This document shows positions 7,354 to 16,993 of a stretch of 64,000 nucleotides of DNA, one piece after another (the stretch's first letter is position 1; the number at the start of each line of letters is the position of its first letter). The position numbers and the translations under genes were made by a program. Where the stretch lies: the NCBI RefSeq assembly GCF_015751895.1, contig NZ_JADOTZ010000001.1:1116001-1180000 (forward strand), in the 5' to 3' direction. Source of the DNA: Zhihengliuella flava (GTDB lineage Bacteria > Actinomycetota > Actinomycetes > Actinomycetales > Micrococcaceae). Below the pieces are notes generated by a model. It was not told the origin of the DNA and searched no databases. It saw nothing but the letters and a program-made list of their open reading frames with translations.

Positions 7354-7848
7354 TCAGTCACCCTGGTCGTGAAAGATCCAGTGGTCCTCGTCCAGCCCGC
7401 GGATGATCTTTTGACCCACTCGAGTCAGGTCAGCAATGTCTGCCTCGTCGAGCTGGTCAAACATCAAGCGGCGCACCGATTCCACGTGCTCCGGCGCTAG
7501 CGCTTGGACGGAACGAACGCCATCCGGGGTCAGCGTCGCCATGGTGACGCGAGCGTCCAGCGGCGATTGGCTGCGCGTCAGCCAACCGCGCGCCTCGAGT
7601 TTCTTGGCCACGTGGCTCAGCCGAGACAAGGACGCGTTGGTCATCCCCGCCAGCCGAGACATGGTCATCGTCCGATCATCCTGCTCGGAGAGCATGGCCA
7701 GGACGTTGTAATCAAAGATGGACAGTTTGGCCTGCTTGTAGAGCTCGGAATCGAGCGTCGCCGGCAACTTCAGCATGACGGCCCACAACGCCAACCATGC
7801 TTCCCGTTCGTCAGGGGTCAACCACCGTGGTTCCGTCATGAACGCCAT
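7354..7848 (-). CDS. MarR-family transcriptional regulator
   Basis: The 164-residue protein has a winged-helix layout: an N-terminal helix ('TPDEREAWLALWAVMLKLPATLDSEL'), then 'LSIFDYNVLAMLSEQDDRTMTMSRLAGMTNASLSRLSHVAKKLEARGWLTR', the helix-turn-helix and wing of MarR proteins with the basic 'SPLDARVTMATLT' wing, and a C-terminal dimerisation helix. MarR proteins usually respond to small phenolics or oxidants and repress neighbouring genes. It is on the same strand as sdaA but separated from it by an inverted repeat that could be its operator. The ATG at 7839 is an alternative start; neither has a strong Shine-Dalgarno sequence. The target and ligand are unknown. Confidence 0.88.
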   Translation of the reverse strand: MAFMTEPRWLTPDEREAWLALWAVMLKLPATLDSELYKQAKLSIFDYNVLAMLSEQDDRTMTMSRLAGMTNASLSRLSHVAKKLEARGWLTRSQSPLDARVTMATLTPDGVRSVQALAPEHVESVRRLMFDQLDEADIADLTRVGQKIIRGLDEDHWIFHDQGD

Positions 7849-7860
7849 TCTGACATGACT

Positions 7861-7887
7861 CGCCCACGAAACGACGGTACGTGGGCG
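7861..7887. promoter_or_regulatory. Inverted repeat between MarR gene and sdaA
   Basis: CGCCCACG (7861-7868) and CGTGGGCG (7880-7887) form a perfect 8-bp inverted repeat about 13 bp upstream of the MarR start and 40 bp beyond the sdaA stop. It may be a MarR operator or the terminator of the gcv-sdaA operon. Confidence 0.4.
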
Positions 7888-7927
7888 TGTTTGACTAGGA
7901 ACGACGTCGACGCGCGCCGTGGACCGG

Positions 7928-9361
7928 TCAGCATTCGACGACGTTTACGGCGAGTCCGCCGAGGGCAGTCTCCTTGTACTTGTGGCTCATGTCCTTGCCG
8001 GTCTCCCGCATGGTCACGATCACCTCATCGAGGCTCACCCGGTGCTCACCGTCCCCCATCAGCGCCATCTTGGCCGCGTTGATGGCCTTCGCCGCGGCAA
8101 TCGCGTTGCGCTCAATGCAGGGAACCTGCACGAGCCCGGAGATCGGGTCGCACGTGAGCCCCAGGTTGTGCTCCATGGCAATCTCCGCCGCATTCTCCAC
8201 CTGCTGCGGGCTGCCGCCGAGAATCTCCGCCAGCCCAGCGGCCGCCATGGACGAGGCGGATCCGACCTCGCCCTGACAGCCCACCTCGGCCCCGGAAATC
8301 GAGGCCTGCTCCTTGTACAGGACGCCAATCGCCGCGGCGGTCAAGAAGAATCGCACCACAATATCCTCCTTGACCCGCTGAGCTTCCTCCTCGCCGCGAC
8401 CGATCGCTTCCTTGATCGCCGCCGAGTAATGCGTCGCGTAGAACATCACGGCCGGAATGATGCCGGCGGCCCCATTGGTGGGGGCGGTCACCACGCGCCC
8501 GCCGGAGGCGTTCTCCTCGTTGACGGCCAACGCCACGAGGTTGACCCATTCCTGCCAGAACACCGGTTCCCGGTTGGGGTCCTGTTCCGTCAGGCGTGCA
8601 TGCCAACCGGGCGCACGGCGCCGCACCGCGAGCCCTCCCGGCAAGGTGCCACTGCGCTCCAAGGCGTGGTCCTTGGACGCTTCCATGACCTCCCACAGGT
8701 GCAGAATCCCCGCCCGGACCTCGCTCTCCGGGCGCATCGTCGTCTCGTTGGCCAACATGATGGCGCTCAGGGGTGCGTCCTGTTCGGTGCTGTGCTCCAA
8801 GAGCTCTGCGGCCGTCCGGAAGGGGTACGGGACCGCCGCGAGGTCCTGTTCAATCTCCTGAGCGACGGCGTCCTCTGCGCCTTCGCGGACAATGAACCCC
8901 CCGCCAATCGAGAAGTAGGTCTCCTCGATCAACGGCGCGCCGTCGGCGTCCAAGGCCGCGAGCCGGAGCCCGTTTGTGTGCCGCTCCAGCACGGTCAGCG
9001 GGTGCAGGATCATGTCCCCCACCCCGAAGGTCACGGTCCGCGTCGGCCCCTCCAGCTGAGCGGCGACGTCGACGGTGCCCGTCTCCGCGTGGACCGCTTG
9101 CCGCTGTTCGGCCACCTCCGGGAGGATCTCCTCCGCCGCGTATCCTTCGAGCCCGAGCAGGATCGCGCTGAACGTCCCGTGTCCACGCCCCGTGGCCGCG
9201 AGCGAGCCGTAGACGTCAATTTTGAGCCCATCGAGGCGCTCCAGCACGCCCGCCTCCGCGGCGCGCGCCACAAAATCGGCGGACGCACGCATGGGGCCGA
9301 CGGTATGGGACGACGACGGCCCAAGGCCGACGCTAAACAGGTCAAAGAGGGACAGTGCCAT
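7928..9361 (-). CDS. sdaA: L-serine ammonia-lyase (iron-sulfur dependent)
   Basis: A 477-residue enzyme that converts L-serine to pyruvate and ammonia. The N-terminal domain starts [20 protein letters not shown], the SdaA beta-type signature. The C-terminal alpha domain has the three cysteines that hold the 4Fe-4S cluster: Cys362 in GCQGEVG, Cys404 in LTCDPISG and Cys415 in [10 protein letters not shown] 9361 has AGGAG at ideal spacing; longer reading frames upstream have no conserved sequence. It lies downstream of gcvP-gcvT-gcvH on the same strand, so glycine turned over by the cleavage system, and serine made from it by GlyA elsewhere, can be drained to pyruvate. Two hairpins lie between gcvH and sdaA and may reduce its expression relative to gcv. 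Confidence 0.95.
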   Translation of the reverse strand: MALSLFDLFSVGLGPSSSHTVGPMRASADFVARAAEAGVLERLDGLKIDVYGSLAATGRGHGTFSAILLGLEGYAAEEILPEVAEQRQAVHAETGTVDVAAQLEGPTRTVTFGVGDMILHPLTVLERHTNGLRLAALDADGAPLIEETYFSIGGGFIVREGAEDAVAQEIEQDLAAVPYPFRTAAELLEHSTEQDAPLSAIMLANETTMRPESEVRAGILHLWEVMEASKDHALERSGTLPGGLAVRRRAPGWHARLTEQDPNREPVFWQEWVNLVALAVNEENASGGRVVTAPTNGAAGIIPAVMFYATHYSAAIKEAIGRGEEEAQRVKEDIVVRFFLTAAAIGVLYKEQASISGAEVGCQGEVGSASSMAAAGLAEILGGSPQQVENAAEIAMEHNLGLTCDPISGLVQVPCIERNAIAAAKAINAAKMALMGDGEHRVSLDEVIVTMRETGKDMSHKYKETALGGLAVNVVEC

Positions 9362-9428
9362 GGATGTTCTCCTTCGGAACGGGTGGTCCAGAACGGCGCG
9401 GCGTTCTGGCGTGTCCGCGGTGCAGGGA

Positions 9429-9502
9429 ACACGACGACGCCGGGGCGATGCGCGCCGGCGTCGTCGTGTGCTCAACGTTCGGGGTCAGGCCACGCTGACC
9501 CC
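9429..9502. other. Two adjacent perfect hairpins in the gcvH-sdaA gap
   Basis: Hairpin one: ACACGACGACGCCGG (9429-9443) pairs with CCGGCGTCGTCGTGT (9455-9469), a 15-bp perfect stem. Hairpin two: GGGGTCAG (9481-9488) pairs with CTGACCCC (9495-9502). Read on the minus strand, hairpin two comes first after the gcvH stop. No T-run follows either, so they could be partial terminators or processing/stability elements within the operon. Confidence 0.6.
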
Positions 9503-9517
9503 GGACAGGGTGCCGTA

Positions 9518-9898
9518 TTAGGCGATTTCTCCACCATTGGCGGAGGCGTAATCCTCGGCCGAGAGCAGCGGGCCTTCCTCGGTAACCTCCACCGTGAAGA
9601 GCCAACCGGCACCGTAGGGATCCTCGTTCAGGATGGCCGGGTTGTCGATGGGCTCCTGGTTGACCTCAACCACCGTGCCGGTGATCGGGGAAAAGATTTC
9701 CGAGACGGACTTCGTGGACTCAACCTCGCCGCAGGCCTCTCCGGCCGTGAGCTCAGCGCCGACCTCCGGCATGTCGACGTACACCACGTCGCCGAGCGCG
9801 TCGGCGGCAATCTGCGAAATGCCAATCTTGGCCGGAGTGTTGCCATCAATCCACTCGTGCTCGGCGGAGTAGCGGAGGGTGGAGAGAACCTTGCTCAT
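9518..9898 (-). CDS. gcvH: Glycine cleavage system H protein
   Basis: The 126-residue lipoyl carrier of the glycine cleavage complex. The lipoylation site is Lys63 in 'GEVESTKSVSEI', and the family motif 'EHEWI' is near the N-terminus. The lipoyl arm carries the aminomethyl group from the P protein to the T protein. The second of two consecutive ATGs (9898) is preferred because AGGA is then about five bases upstream; the first gives one extra Met. It follows gcvT by about 50 bp. Confidence 0.95.
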   Translation of the reverse strand: MSKVLSTLRYSAEHEWIDGNTPAKIGISQIAADALGDVVYVDMPEVGAELTAGEACGEVESTKSVSEIFSPITGTVVEVNQEPIDNPAILNEDPYGAGWLFTVEVTEEGPLLSAEDYASANGGEIA

Positions 9899-9948
9899 CA
9901 TGTTCCTTTGGGTCGGGGGCGAAATAAATACGGGACGTGGAATCTACG

Positions 9949-11055
9949 TTACTTCTGGCGGCGGTAGAACGGCAGTGCCACCACTTCGAAGGGCTGCGGC
10001 TTCCCGCGCACATCGACGTCGACAGCGGTGCCGGGTTCGGCATGGGCAACGTCGACGTAGGCCAGCGCAATCGGGTAGCCCAGCGTGGGGGACGGCTGGC
10101 CCGACGTGACCGCGCCGACGACCTCGCCGTCGACGGTCACCTCATAGCCTTCACGCCCGGCGCGGCGGCCCAGCCCCTTGAGCCCCACCAGTTTCCGCGG
10201 CGAGCCGGCGGCCTTGGCCTCCTCGAGGGCGGCGCGACCCACAAAGTCGTCCTCCTTCTTCAGGGAGACCACCGGCCCGAGGCCGGCCGCGTACGGGGTC
10301 GTCTCGAGGGTCAGCTCATGCCCGTAGAGCGGCATGCCGGCCTCCAGTCGCAGCGAGTCACGAGCGGCCAGTCCCGCGGGAATCACGCCGGATTCGGCGC
10401 CGGCGGCGAGCAGAGCCCGCCACAGGGCGACGGCGTCGTCGGAGCCAACGTAGAGCTCAAACCCGTCCTCGCCGGTGTAGCCGGTCCGGGCCAGCAGGAC
10501 GCGGATTCCGGCGACCGTGACCTCGTCGGCGGCGTAGTAGCCCATGGAGGTGACCGTCTCCGCCTCGGCCTCCGGGGTCTCGCTCAGCAGCACGGCCTCC
10601 GCGACGGGGCCCTGCAGGGCGATCATCGCGGTCTCGGCCGAGGCGTCCCGGACGGCCACGTCAAAGTTCGCGGAGCGTTCGGACAGGTCCGCGGCCACGG
10701 TGGGGGCATTCGATGCGTTGGAGACCACCAAGTAGGTGTCCTCCTCGCGGCGGTAGACGATCAGGTCATCGATGATGCCGCCGCGCGCGTTGGCGATCAT
10801 CGTGTACTTCGCCTTGCCGACCTTGACGGCGGCGAGGTTGCCCACCAGCGCGTAGTTCAGGAAGGCGGCCGCCTCGGGGCCCTCAATCCAGATTTCGCCC
10901 ATGTGGGAAATGTCGAACAGCCCCGCCGCCTCGCGGACGGCGCGGTGCTCGGCGAGCTCGGAGGAGTACTTCAGCGGCATCTGCCACCCGCCGAAATCGG
11001 TGAAGGATGCCCCGAGCGCCTCGTGCTCGGCGGCCAGCGGTGTCTGCTGTGTCAT
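9949..11055 (-). CDS. gcvT: Glycine cleavage system T protein (aminomethyltransferase)
   Basis: The 368-residue enzyme transfers the aminomethyl carbon from lipoyl-GcvH to tetrahydrofolate, releasing ammonia. The family segments 'FTDFGGWQMPLKYSSELAEHRAVREAAGLFDISHMGEI' (N-terminal), 'RTGYTGEDGFELY' and 'RDSLRLEAGMPLYGHEL' (folate domain) are all present, and the length is normal. It starts 18 bp after the gcvP stop and is cotranscribed with it under the glycine riboswitch. Confidence 0.96.
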   Translation of the reverse strand: MTQQTPLAAEHEALGASFTDFGGWQMPLKYSSELAEHRAVREAAGLFDISHMGEIWIEGPEAAAFLNYALVGNLAAVKVGKAKYTMIANARGGIIDDLIVYRREEDTYLVVSNASNAPTVAADLSERSANFDVAVRDASAETAMIALQGPVAEAVLLSETPEAEAETVTSMGYYAADEVTVAGIRVLLARTGYTGEDGFELYVGSDDAVALWRALLAAGAESGVIPAGLAARDSLRLEAGMPLYGHELTLETTPYAAGLGPVVSLKKEDDFVGRAALEEAKAAGSPRKLVGLKGLGRRAGREGYEVTVDGEVVGAVTSGQPSPTLGYPIALAYVDVAHAEPGTAVDVDVRGKPQPFEVVALPFYRRQK

Positions 11056-11073
11056 GGTGTCCTCTCGAAACGG

Positions 11074-13962
11074 TTAGTTGCTCTCCGGGGCCTCGAAGGC
11101 CTCCGGCGGCGGGCAGGAGCAGACCAAGTTGCGGTCGCCATGGGCGCCGTCGATGCGGCCCACGGGCGGGAAGTACTTGTCCTGGCGCAAGCGGCCCACG
11201 GGGAACGCGGCCTGCTCGCGGCTGTAGGGGCGGTCCCAGTCGTTGCCTGCCAGCACGGCAGCCGTGTGCGGGGCCCGCCGCAGCGGCGAGTCCTCCACCG
11301 CATGCGCCCCGTCGACGACGGCGGTGATTTCGGCGTGAATGGCGATCATGGCCTCGATGAAGCGGTCCAGTTCGCCGAGGTCCTCGGACTCCGTCGGCTC
11401 CACCATGAGGGTGCCGGCCACCGGAAACGCGAGGGTCGGCGCGTGGAAACCGAAGTCGATGAGGCGTTTGGCGACGTCCTCGGCGGTGACACCCGAGGCT
11501 GCGGTGAGCTCGCGCAGGTCCAGAATGCACTCGTGGGCCACCAGTGACGTCTGCCCCGTGTAGAGCGTCGGGTAGTAGTCGGCCAGCGCCGTCGAGACGT
11601 AGTTCGCGGCGAGCAGTGCGTTCGCCGTCGCGTCCGTGAGGCCCTCGGCGCCCATCATGGCGATGTAGGCCCAGGAGATCGGCAAGACGCCGGCCGAACC
11701 GTACGCGGTGGACGCCACCGGGGTGCCGTGATGGCCGTTGTGCGGGCCAGTGGCCGCGCCGGGCAGGAACGGCAACAAGTGCTCGGCCACCGCAACGGGG
11801 CCAACGCCGGGGCCGCCACCGCCGTGCGGAATGCAGAACGTCTTGTGCAGGTTCAGGTGGGAGACGTCGCCGCCGAACTGCCCGGGCTGGGCAAGGCCCA
11901 CGAGGGCGTTCATGTTGGCGCCGTCGATGTAGACCTGACCGCCGGCAGCGTGCACCTTGGCGCAGACATCGCGCACATCGGCGTCGTACACCCCATGGGT
12001 GGACGGGTAGGTGATCATGATGCCGGCCAGGCTCTCACGGTGCTTGTCGATCTTCGCGTCCAAGTCCGCTGCGTCGATGGTCCCGTCCTCGGCCGTGGCC
12101 ACCACGACGACCTTCAGGCCGGCCAACACCGCCGAGGACGCGTTGGTCCCGTGGGCCGAGGCCGGGATCAGGCAGACGTCACGGCCCGTATCGCCGTTGG
12201 CCACGTGGTACTGGCGGATGGCCAGCAGGCCCGCGTACTCGCCCTGCGAACCGGCGTTCGGCTGGATGGAGACCCCGGCGTACCCGGTGATCGCGGCCAA
12301 ACGCGCTTCCAAATCGCCGATGAGCTGCCGCCAGCCAGCGGTCTGGTGCTCGGGCGCGTAGGGGTGAATCGCCGCGAATTCTGGCCACGAGATCGCGGCC
12401 ATCTCCGCGGTGGCATTGAGCTTCATCGTGCAGGAGCCCAGGGGAATCATGGTGCGATCCAACGCCAAGTCGCGGTCCGAGAGGCGGCGGAGGTAGCGGA
12501 GCATCTGCGTCTCCGAACGCACCGTGTGGAAGATCGGGTGCTCCATGTACGTGCTGGTCCGCACGACGGCGTCGGCCAGACCGGTGCCCGCGGCACCGTC
12601 GGCGGCGGACTGAATCGCCGCCTCGGCGTCGGACACCCCAAACGCTGCGGCGACGGCGGCGAGGTGAGCGGGCGTCGTCGTCTCATCCGTGGAGAGGCTC
12701 AGCGTGTCCTGGTCCAGCAGGCGCAAATTGATCCCGGCGACCTCGGCGTCAGCCACGATGGACTCGGCGCGGTCCGGCGCGGTCACGGTCAGCGTGTCAA
12801 AGAATTGGTCCGTGGCGAGCTCGAACCCGGCGCCGGTCAGCACCGCGGCCAGGGTGCGGGCGGAGGCGTGCGCATGCTCCGCGATCTTCTTCAGCCCTTC
12901 CGGCCCGTGGTAGACGCCGTACATGCCCGCGGCGATGGCGAGCAGCGCCTGCGCGGTGCAGATGTTGGAGGTCGCCTTCTCACGGCGAATGTGCTGTTCG
13001 CGGGTCTGCAGGGCCAAGCGGTAGGCGCTGGCTCCCGCGTCGTCGAAGGAGACGCCGACGATACGGCCCGGCAGGTTGCGCTCGAGCCCCTTGCGGACGG
13101 ACATGTAGGCGGCGTGCGGACCGCCGAAGAACAGCGGGACGCCGAGGCGCTGGGTGTTGCCGACGGCGATGTCCGCGCCCTGCTCGCCGGGAGGCGTGAT
13201 GAGCGTCAGGGACAGAATGTCCGCCGCCACGGTGACCATGGCCCCACGCTCATGGGCGGCTGCAATCACGGCTGCATGGTCCGTGACGCGCCCGGAATTG
13301 CCCGGCTGCTGCAGCACGATGCCGGAGATCTCCCCGTCGGGCAAGCCCGCCGAGAGGTCAGCGACCTCGAGGTCAAAGCCAAGGGCCTCGGCGCGTCCGC
13401 GAACCACCTCGATGGTCTGCGGGAAGAGGTCCGCGTCCAGCACCGTCTTGGCATCAGCCTTCTTTTTATTGGCCCGGCGCATGAGCAGCACGGCCTCGGC
13501 GACGGCGGAGGCCTCATCGAGGAGGGAAGCATTGGCGACGGGCAGGCCGGTCAGGTCGCCGATCATGGTCTGGAAGTTCAGGAGCGCTTCGAGACGGCCC
13601 TGGGAGATCTCCGGCTGGTACGGCGTGTAGGCCGTGTACCAGGCCGGGTCCTCCAGGATGTTGCGCATGATCACGGGTGGGGTGTGCGTGCCATAGAAGC
13701 CCTGACCGATCATCTGGGTCTTCACCACGTTCTTCGATGCGATCTGCCGCAAGTCCTCCAACACCTCGGCCTCACTGCGGGCGGCCGGCAGTTGCAGGCT
13801 CTCTTGCTGGCGAATGTCAGCCGGCACCGCGGAGTCGACCAGGTCGGCCAACGAGGCGTAGCCAATGGTCGCGAGCATGTGGGCTGCGGCGTCCCCGCGC
13901 GGGCCAATGTGGCGATGCGCGAAGGACTCCGCTGCGGGGTACGTGAAATCGGTGCTGGTCAT
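11074..13962 (-). CDS. gcvP: Glycine dehydrogenase (decarboxylating), P protein
   Basis: The 962-residue PLP enzyme decarboxylates glycine and passes the aminomethyl group to GcvH. It is a single-chain P protein with two homologous halves. The N-terminal half begins '[21 protein letters not shown]'. The C-terminal half carries the PLP lysine in '[17 protein letters not shown]', preceded by '[12 protein letters not shown]'. ATG 13962 matches the usual start (short lead before the HRHIGP motif), with GGGAG upstream; the longer reading frame extends into the riboswitch and is not coding. It is the first gene of gcvP-gcvT-gcvH-sdaA. Confidence 0.96.
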   Translation of the reverse strand: MTSTDFTYPAAESFAHRHIGPRGDAAAHMLATIGYASLADLVDSAVPADIRQQESLQLPAARSEAEVLEDLRQIASKNVVKTQMIGQGFYGTHTPPVIMRNILEDPAWYTAYTPYQPEISQGRLEALLNFQTMIGDLTGLPVANASLLDEASAVAEAVLLMRRANKKKADAKTVLDADLFPQTIEVVRGRAEALGFDLEVADLSAGLPDGEISGIVLQQPGNSGRVTDHAAVIAAAHERGAMVTVAADILSLTLITPPGEQGADIAVGNTQRLGVPLFFGGPHAAYMSVRKGLERNLPGRIVGVSFDDAGASAYRLALQTREQHIRREKATSNICTAQALLAIAAGMYGVYHGPEGLKKIAEHAHASARTLAAVLTGAGFELATDQFFDTLTVTAPDRAESIVADAEVAGINLRLLDQDTLSLSTDETTTPAHLAAVAAAFGVSDAEAAIQSAADGAAGTGLADAVVRTSTYMEHPIFHTVRSETQMLRYLRRLSDRDLALDRTMIPLGSCTMKLNATAEMAAISWPEFAAIHPYAPEHQTAGWRQLIGDLEARLAAITGYAGVSIQPNAGSQGEYAGLLAIRQYHVANGDTGRDVCLIPASAHGTNASSAVLAGLKVVVVATAEDGTIDAADLDAKIDKHRESLAGIMITYPSTHGVYDADVRDVCAKVHAAGGQVYIDGANMNALVGLAQPGQFGGDVSHLNLHKTFCIPHGGGGPGVGPVAVAEHLLPFLPGAATGPHNGHHGTPVASTAYGSAGVLPISWAYIAMMGAEGLTDATANALLAANYVSTALADYYPTLYTGQTSLVAHECILDLRELTAASGVTAEDVAKRLIDFGFHAPTLAFPVAGTLMVEPTESEDLGELDRFIEAMIAIHAEITAVVDGAHAVEDSPLRRAPHTAAVLAGNDWDRPYSREQAAFPVGRLRQDKYFPPVGRIDGAHGDRNLVCSCPPPEAFEAPESN

Positions 13963-14503
13963 GAGGTGGGACTCCCGGGTCGGGTTACACAGATCAAAAG
14001 CGAGGGCGAGCACAAGTGCCGCCACCCAGTACGCGGGCAACGGCTGCTTCCCTCCCCGCTCTGTAGTGGACCTGAGAGTTTCCGCGAAAATGATTCCGCT
14101 TGCACCTTCGGTGAGCGACACCGGTTGGCCGGCTCGCTACTTTCCAGAGTCGCCTCTTCGCGGCGGTACGGGGGCCTGAGAGATTCCTGGGGAGGAAATT
14201 GCTCCTACGGCGCCCGACCGTGGCTTCGGCCGGGGCTCTCCCGCCGCATGTCGACAGCGTGTACCGCGGAACCACAACACCCGTTGCGGCCGTCGGCACA
14301 TCTCCCAGTGTAGTGCGCTCCGTGAGAGCCAAACAACAGCCTCCGGTGGCACGGCCCACGCTCGTGACGAAGCGCGTCGGCGCATGACGAGTTCTGACGC
14401 AGTGGGGCTGCGGCCGCGCCACAACCACGAGGCCCCGGTAGTCTGAACTATCGTCCCTAGTAAAACCTCGAACGAGCCCCATCAACGAGCGGGAGAATCT
14501 TTC
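13963..14503. other. Divergent leader region gcvP / SLC13 permease
   Basis: Apart from the glycine riboswitch this 541-bp stretch holds the gcvP promoter, upstream of 14246 on the minus strand, and the permease promoter, probably near the TAGTCTGAACTATC sequence at about 14438-14451. A 90-bp expression platform lies between the riboswitch and gcvP. No other gene is seen. Confidence 0.5.
14051..14246 (-). promoter_or_regulatory. Tandem glycine riboswitch controlling gcvP-gcvT-gcvH-sdaA
   Basis: Read on the minus strand, the leader shows two glycine aptamers in series. The first begins GCGGGAGAG, contains GGCGCCGTAGGAGCAA and ends AATCTCTCAGGCCCCC. The second begins GCGAAGAGGCGACTCTGG, contains CACCGAAGGTGCAAGCGG and ends AACTCTCAGGTCCACTACAG. 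The paired GGAGAG...CTCTCAGG and 'CCGAAGG..GCAA' segments are diagnostic. In such elements glycine binding turns expression on. It ends about 90 bp before the gcvP start. Confidence 0.95.
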
Positions 14504-16270
14504 ATGCCGGTTGACGCCATCCTGGCCCTCGGCACCGTCGTGGCCGTGCTGATGGTCCTCATCACCACCCGGATCGCAGCCGACGTCGTCCTCGTTTCCG
14601 CCGTCGTCTTTCTCATGCTCACCGGCATCCTCACCCCCCAGGAAGCGCTGTCAGGGTTTAGCAACACCGGCGTGCTCACCATCGCCGCTCTCTACGTGGT
14701 CGCCGCCGCGCTCAAGGAGTCCGGTGCCATCCAGTGGTTGGCCCTCCGCGTGCTCGGCCAACCCAAGCGGACCAAGCTGGCGCAGTTGCGCATCTTGGGC
14801 CCGGCCGCGGGCCTGAGTGCCTTCATGAACAACACGGCCGTGGTGGCCATGCTCATTCCGGCGCTGCAGGATTGGTCCTCTCGGCTCAAGATCGCGCCGT
14901 CGAAGCTCATGATTCCGCTCAGCTACGCCTGCATTCTGGGCGGCACGGCCACCGTCATCGGCACCAGTACCAACCTCGTCGTCGTCGGTCTGCTGGATTC
15001 GGAGAAAGACGTCCAGCTCTCCATGTTTGAGCCCGCGTGGATCGGCGTGCCGCTCGTGGTGGTCGGTGGGCTGTACATGTTCTTCTTCGGCAACAAACTG
15101 CTGCCACGCCGGCAAGGCTTCCTCGAACAATTTCAGAGCGCCCGTGAATATGGGGTGGAAGTCCTCGTCGACGCCAACGGCCCCCTCGTCGGCAAGACGA
15201 TCGCCGCCGCCGGACTGCGCCAGCTCACCCACGGATACCTCGCCGAGATTGAGCGCGAGGACCAGCTGATGACCGCTGTCTCCCCACAGACCGTGCTCCG
15301 TGGTGGCGACGCCCTGATCTTCATCGGGGCCCCCGACTGCGCGCAGGAACTGCGCCGAATCGACGGACTCACCCCGGCGGATGGGCACGTGCAGGAACTC
15401 AACATCCGCCACTCCAGCCGACGGCTGATCGAGGCGATCATCGGGACCGACTTTTCCGCCCTCGGACAATCGATCCGGGCCGCAAAGTTCCGTACCCGCT
15501 ACAACGCGGTGGTGCTGGCCGTCTCCCGCCACGGCAAGCGCCTGCCCGGCAAGTTGGGCGACATTGAATTGCAGGTGGGCGACACCCTGCTGCTGGAAGC
15601 TGGCGACGACTTCGTGGGTCAGTACCGGCACCGCAAAGACTTCCTCATGGTCAGCGCCCTCAACGACTCCTCCCCACCGGATTTCAAGAACGCCCCGGCG
15701 GCACTCGGCATCTTGCTGGCCATGGTGGTGGTCAGCGCGGTGGGCCTGCTCAGCATCCTGGAGGCGTCCTTCCTCGCCGCGCTCGCCCTCATCGCCATCC
15801 GCTGCGTGCCCGTCTCGAAGGCGCGCCGGGAAATCGACTTGTCCGTGCTCACCGTGGTGGCGGCGTCCTTTGCGCTCGGCAGCGCCATGGCCAGCAGCGG
15901 CGCGGCCGAGCGGATCGCGGGCCTCCTCCTCTTCGCCGATGGCCTCGCCCCGTGGTTGGCCCTCGCGATGGTCTACGCGCTGACCGTCTTCTTCACCGAG
16001 CTCATCACCAACAATGGTGCGGCCGTGCTGATGTTTCCCATTGCGGTGGAGGTGGCCGCGCAGTTGGACGTCAGTTTCATGCCGTTCGTTCTGGCCGTCA
16101 TGTTCGCCGCCTCGGCGAGCTTCATGACGCCGTTGGGGTACCAGACGAACCTGATGGTTCTGGGTCCCGGCGGTTACCGCTTTACGGACTACCTGCAGGT
16201 GGGTGCTCCGATGAGCCTGCTGGTCGGTGCCGTCGTCGTCGGCCTGGTTCCCTTGGTCTGGAGCTTCTAA
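14504..16270 (+). CDS. SLC13/DASS-type permease with two central TrkA-C (RCK_C) domains
   Basis: This 588-residue integral membrane protein has an N-terminal helix bundle with 'LSAFMNNTAVVAMLIPAL' and 'GGTATVIGTSTNLVV', the paired Asn/Thr motifs that bind sodium and carboxylate in this family. Two cytoplasmic TrkA-C-like domains follow (about residues 205-285 and 300-385; 'GVEVLVDANGPLVGKTI' and 'NAVVLAVSRHGKRLPGKLGDIELQVGDTLLLEAGDD'). A second helix bundle carries the repeat 'ELITNNGAAVLMFPIA' and 'FMTPLGYQTNLMV'. Such proteins import anions such as dicarboxylates or sulfate with sodium; the substrate cannot be told. GGGAG lies 8-9 bases before ATG 14504. It is monocistronic, convergent with the TRIC gene. 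Confidence 0.88.
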   Translation: MPVDAILALGTVVAVLMVLITTRIAADVVLVSAVVFLMLTGILTPQEALSGFSNTGVLTIAALYVVAAALKESGAIQWLALRVLGQPKRTKLAQLRILGPAAGLSAFMNNTAVVAMLIPALQDWSSRLKIAPSKLMIPLSYACILGGTATVIGTSTNLVVVGLLDSEKDVQLSMFEPAWIGVPLVVVGGLYMFFFGNKLLPRRQGFLEQFQSAREYGVEVLVDANGPLVGKTIAAAGLRQLTHGYLAEIEREDQLMTAVSPQTVLRGGDALIFIGAPDCAQELRRIDGLTPADGHVQELNIRHSSRRLIEAIIGTDFSALGQSIRAAKFRTRYNAVVLAVSRHGKRLPGKLGDIELQVGDTLLLEAGDDFVGQYRHRKDFLMVSALNDSSPPDFKNAPAALGILLAMVVVSAVGLLSILEASFLAALALIAIRCVPVSKARREIDLSVLTVVAASFALGSAMASSGAAERIAGLLLFADGLAPWLALAMVYALTVFFTELITNNGAAVLMFPIAVEVAAQLDVSFMPFVLAVMFAASASFMTPLGYQTNLMVLGPGGYRFTDYLQVGAPMSLLVGAVVVGLVPLVWSF

Positions 16271-16288
16271 CCGCCCCACCCGGGACTG

Positions 16289-16933
16289 TTAACGGGCTTC
16301 GCCTCCGCGCACCGTTCCCCCGCCGGCCAGCGGCACGTGCCACCCAAACCGGAGGGACAACCCGCGCAGGGTAAAGACGGCCGCTGCAATGCCGATGCCG
16401 ACCCACGTGGAGAACCAACCCAGCTCGAGGGCGCCCACCGTGAAGAACGCCCCCAGCATGGCCGGGATCGCGTACACGCCGCGCGGATTAAACAACTGCG
16501 GGGTCTCATTGGCCACCACATCACGCATCACGCCTCCGCCCACCGCGCTGGTGACGCCCAGCAGGGCGGCCGCCACGGGGTTGAGGCCGGCCTCGTAGGC
16601 AATCAGCGTGCCGGACGTGCAGAATAGCGCGAGCCCGCCGGCGTCGAACAGCAAGAGGGTCCGGCGCAGCCGGGTATCGTGAATGATCCGCGTGGCGACC
16701 AGCAGCATGGCCAGCACGGGCGGCACCAGATAGACGGGTTGTTCGAACGCGTTGGGCACGCCCTCGCCGATGATCACATCACGCGTCACCCCACCGCCCA
16801 GCCCGACGAGCGAGGCGAGCAGGAGCGAGCCCACGACGTCGAACTGCTTGCGCGCAGCCAAGAGCGAGCCCGAGACGGCAAAAAAGAACGTGCCGAGGAG
16901 ATCAAGAATGAGCATGGACATCGGCTCGAGCAT
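16289..16933 (-). CDS. TRIC-type trimeric cation channel family protein (UPF0126/YadS-like)
   Basis: A membrane protein of about 214 residues with seven predicted helices arranged as two repeats. Each repeat carries a glycine-rich motif: 'LVGLGGGVTRDVIIGEGVP' and 'VTSAVGGGVMRDVVANETPQLF', the GGGxxRD signatures of bacterial TRIC channels, which conduct K+ or Na+. I start at ATG 16933 (MLEPMSMLILDLLGTFFFAVSG), with a GGGG sequence upstream; a GTG at 16948 is an alternative. It converges on the SLC13 gene with an 18-bp gap. Confidence 0.88.
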   Translation of the reverse strand: MLEPMSMLILDLLGTFFFAVSGSLLAARKQFDVVGSLLLASLVGLGGGVTRDVIIGEGVPNAFEQPVYLVPPVLAMLLVATRIIHDTRLRRTLLLFDAGGLALFCTSGTLIAYEAGLNPVAAALLGVTSAVGGGVMRDVVANETPQLFNPRGVYAIPAMLGAFFTVGALELGWFSTWVGIGIAAAVFTLRGLSLRFGWHVPLAGGGTVRGGEAR

Positions 16934-16993
16934 AGCGGCCCCACGCACGCTTGCGCCGGTGAGCCCACGCCCGGCGCCGTCACACGAGCTCGC

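Noticed and set aside
7919-9967. Long open frame on the plus strand opposite sdaA and gcvH
   Set aside because: It is a high-GC antisense shadow: its protein is rich in Arg, Gly, His and resembles nothing, while the minus strand carries full-length conserved enzymes.
11728-14313. 861-codon open frame opposite gcvP
   Set aside because: It is antisense to conserved gcvP and the riboswitch; composition is typical of a GC-driven shadow.
14651-16279. 542-codon minus-strand frame over the SLC13 permease
   Set aside because: It is a shadow of a conserved membrane protein with no domain of its own.
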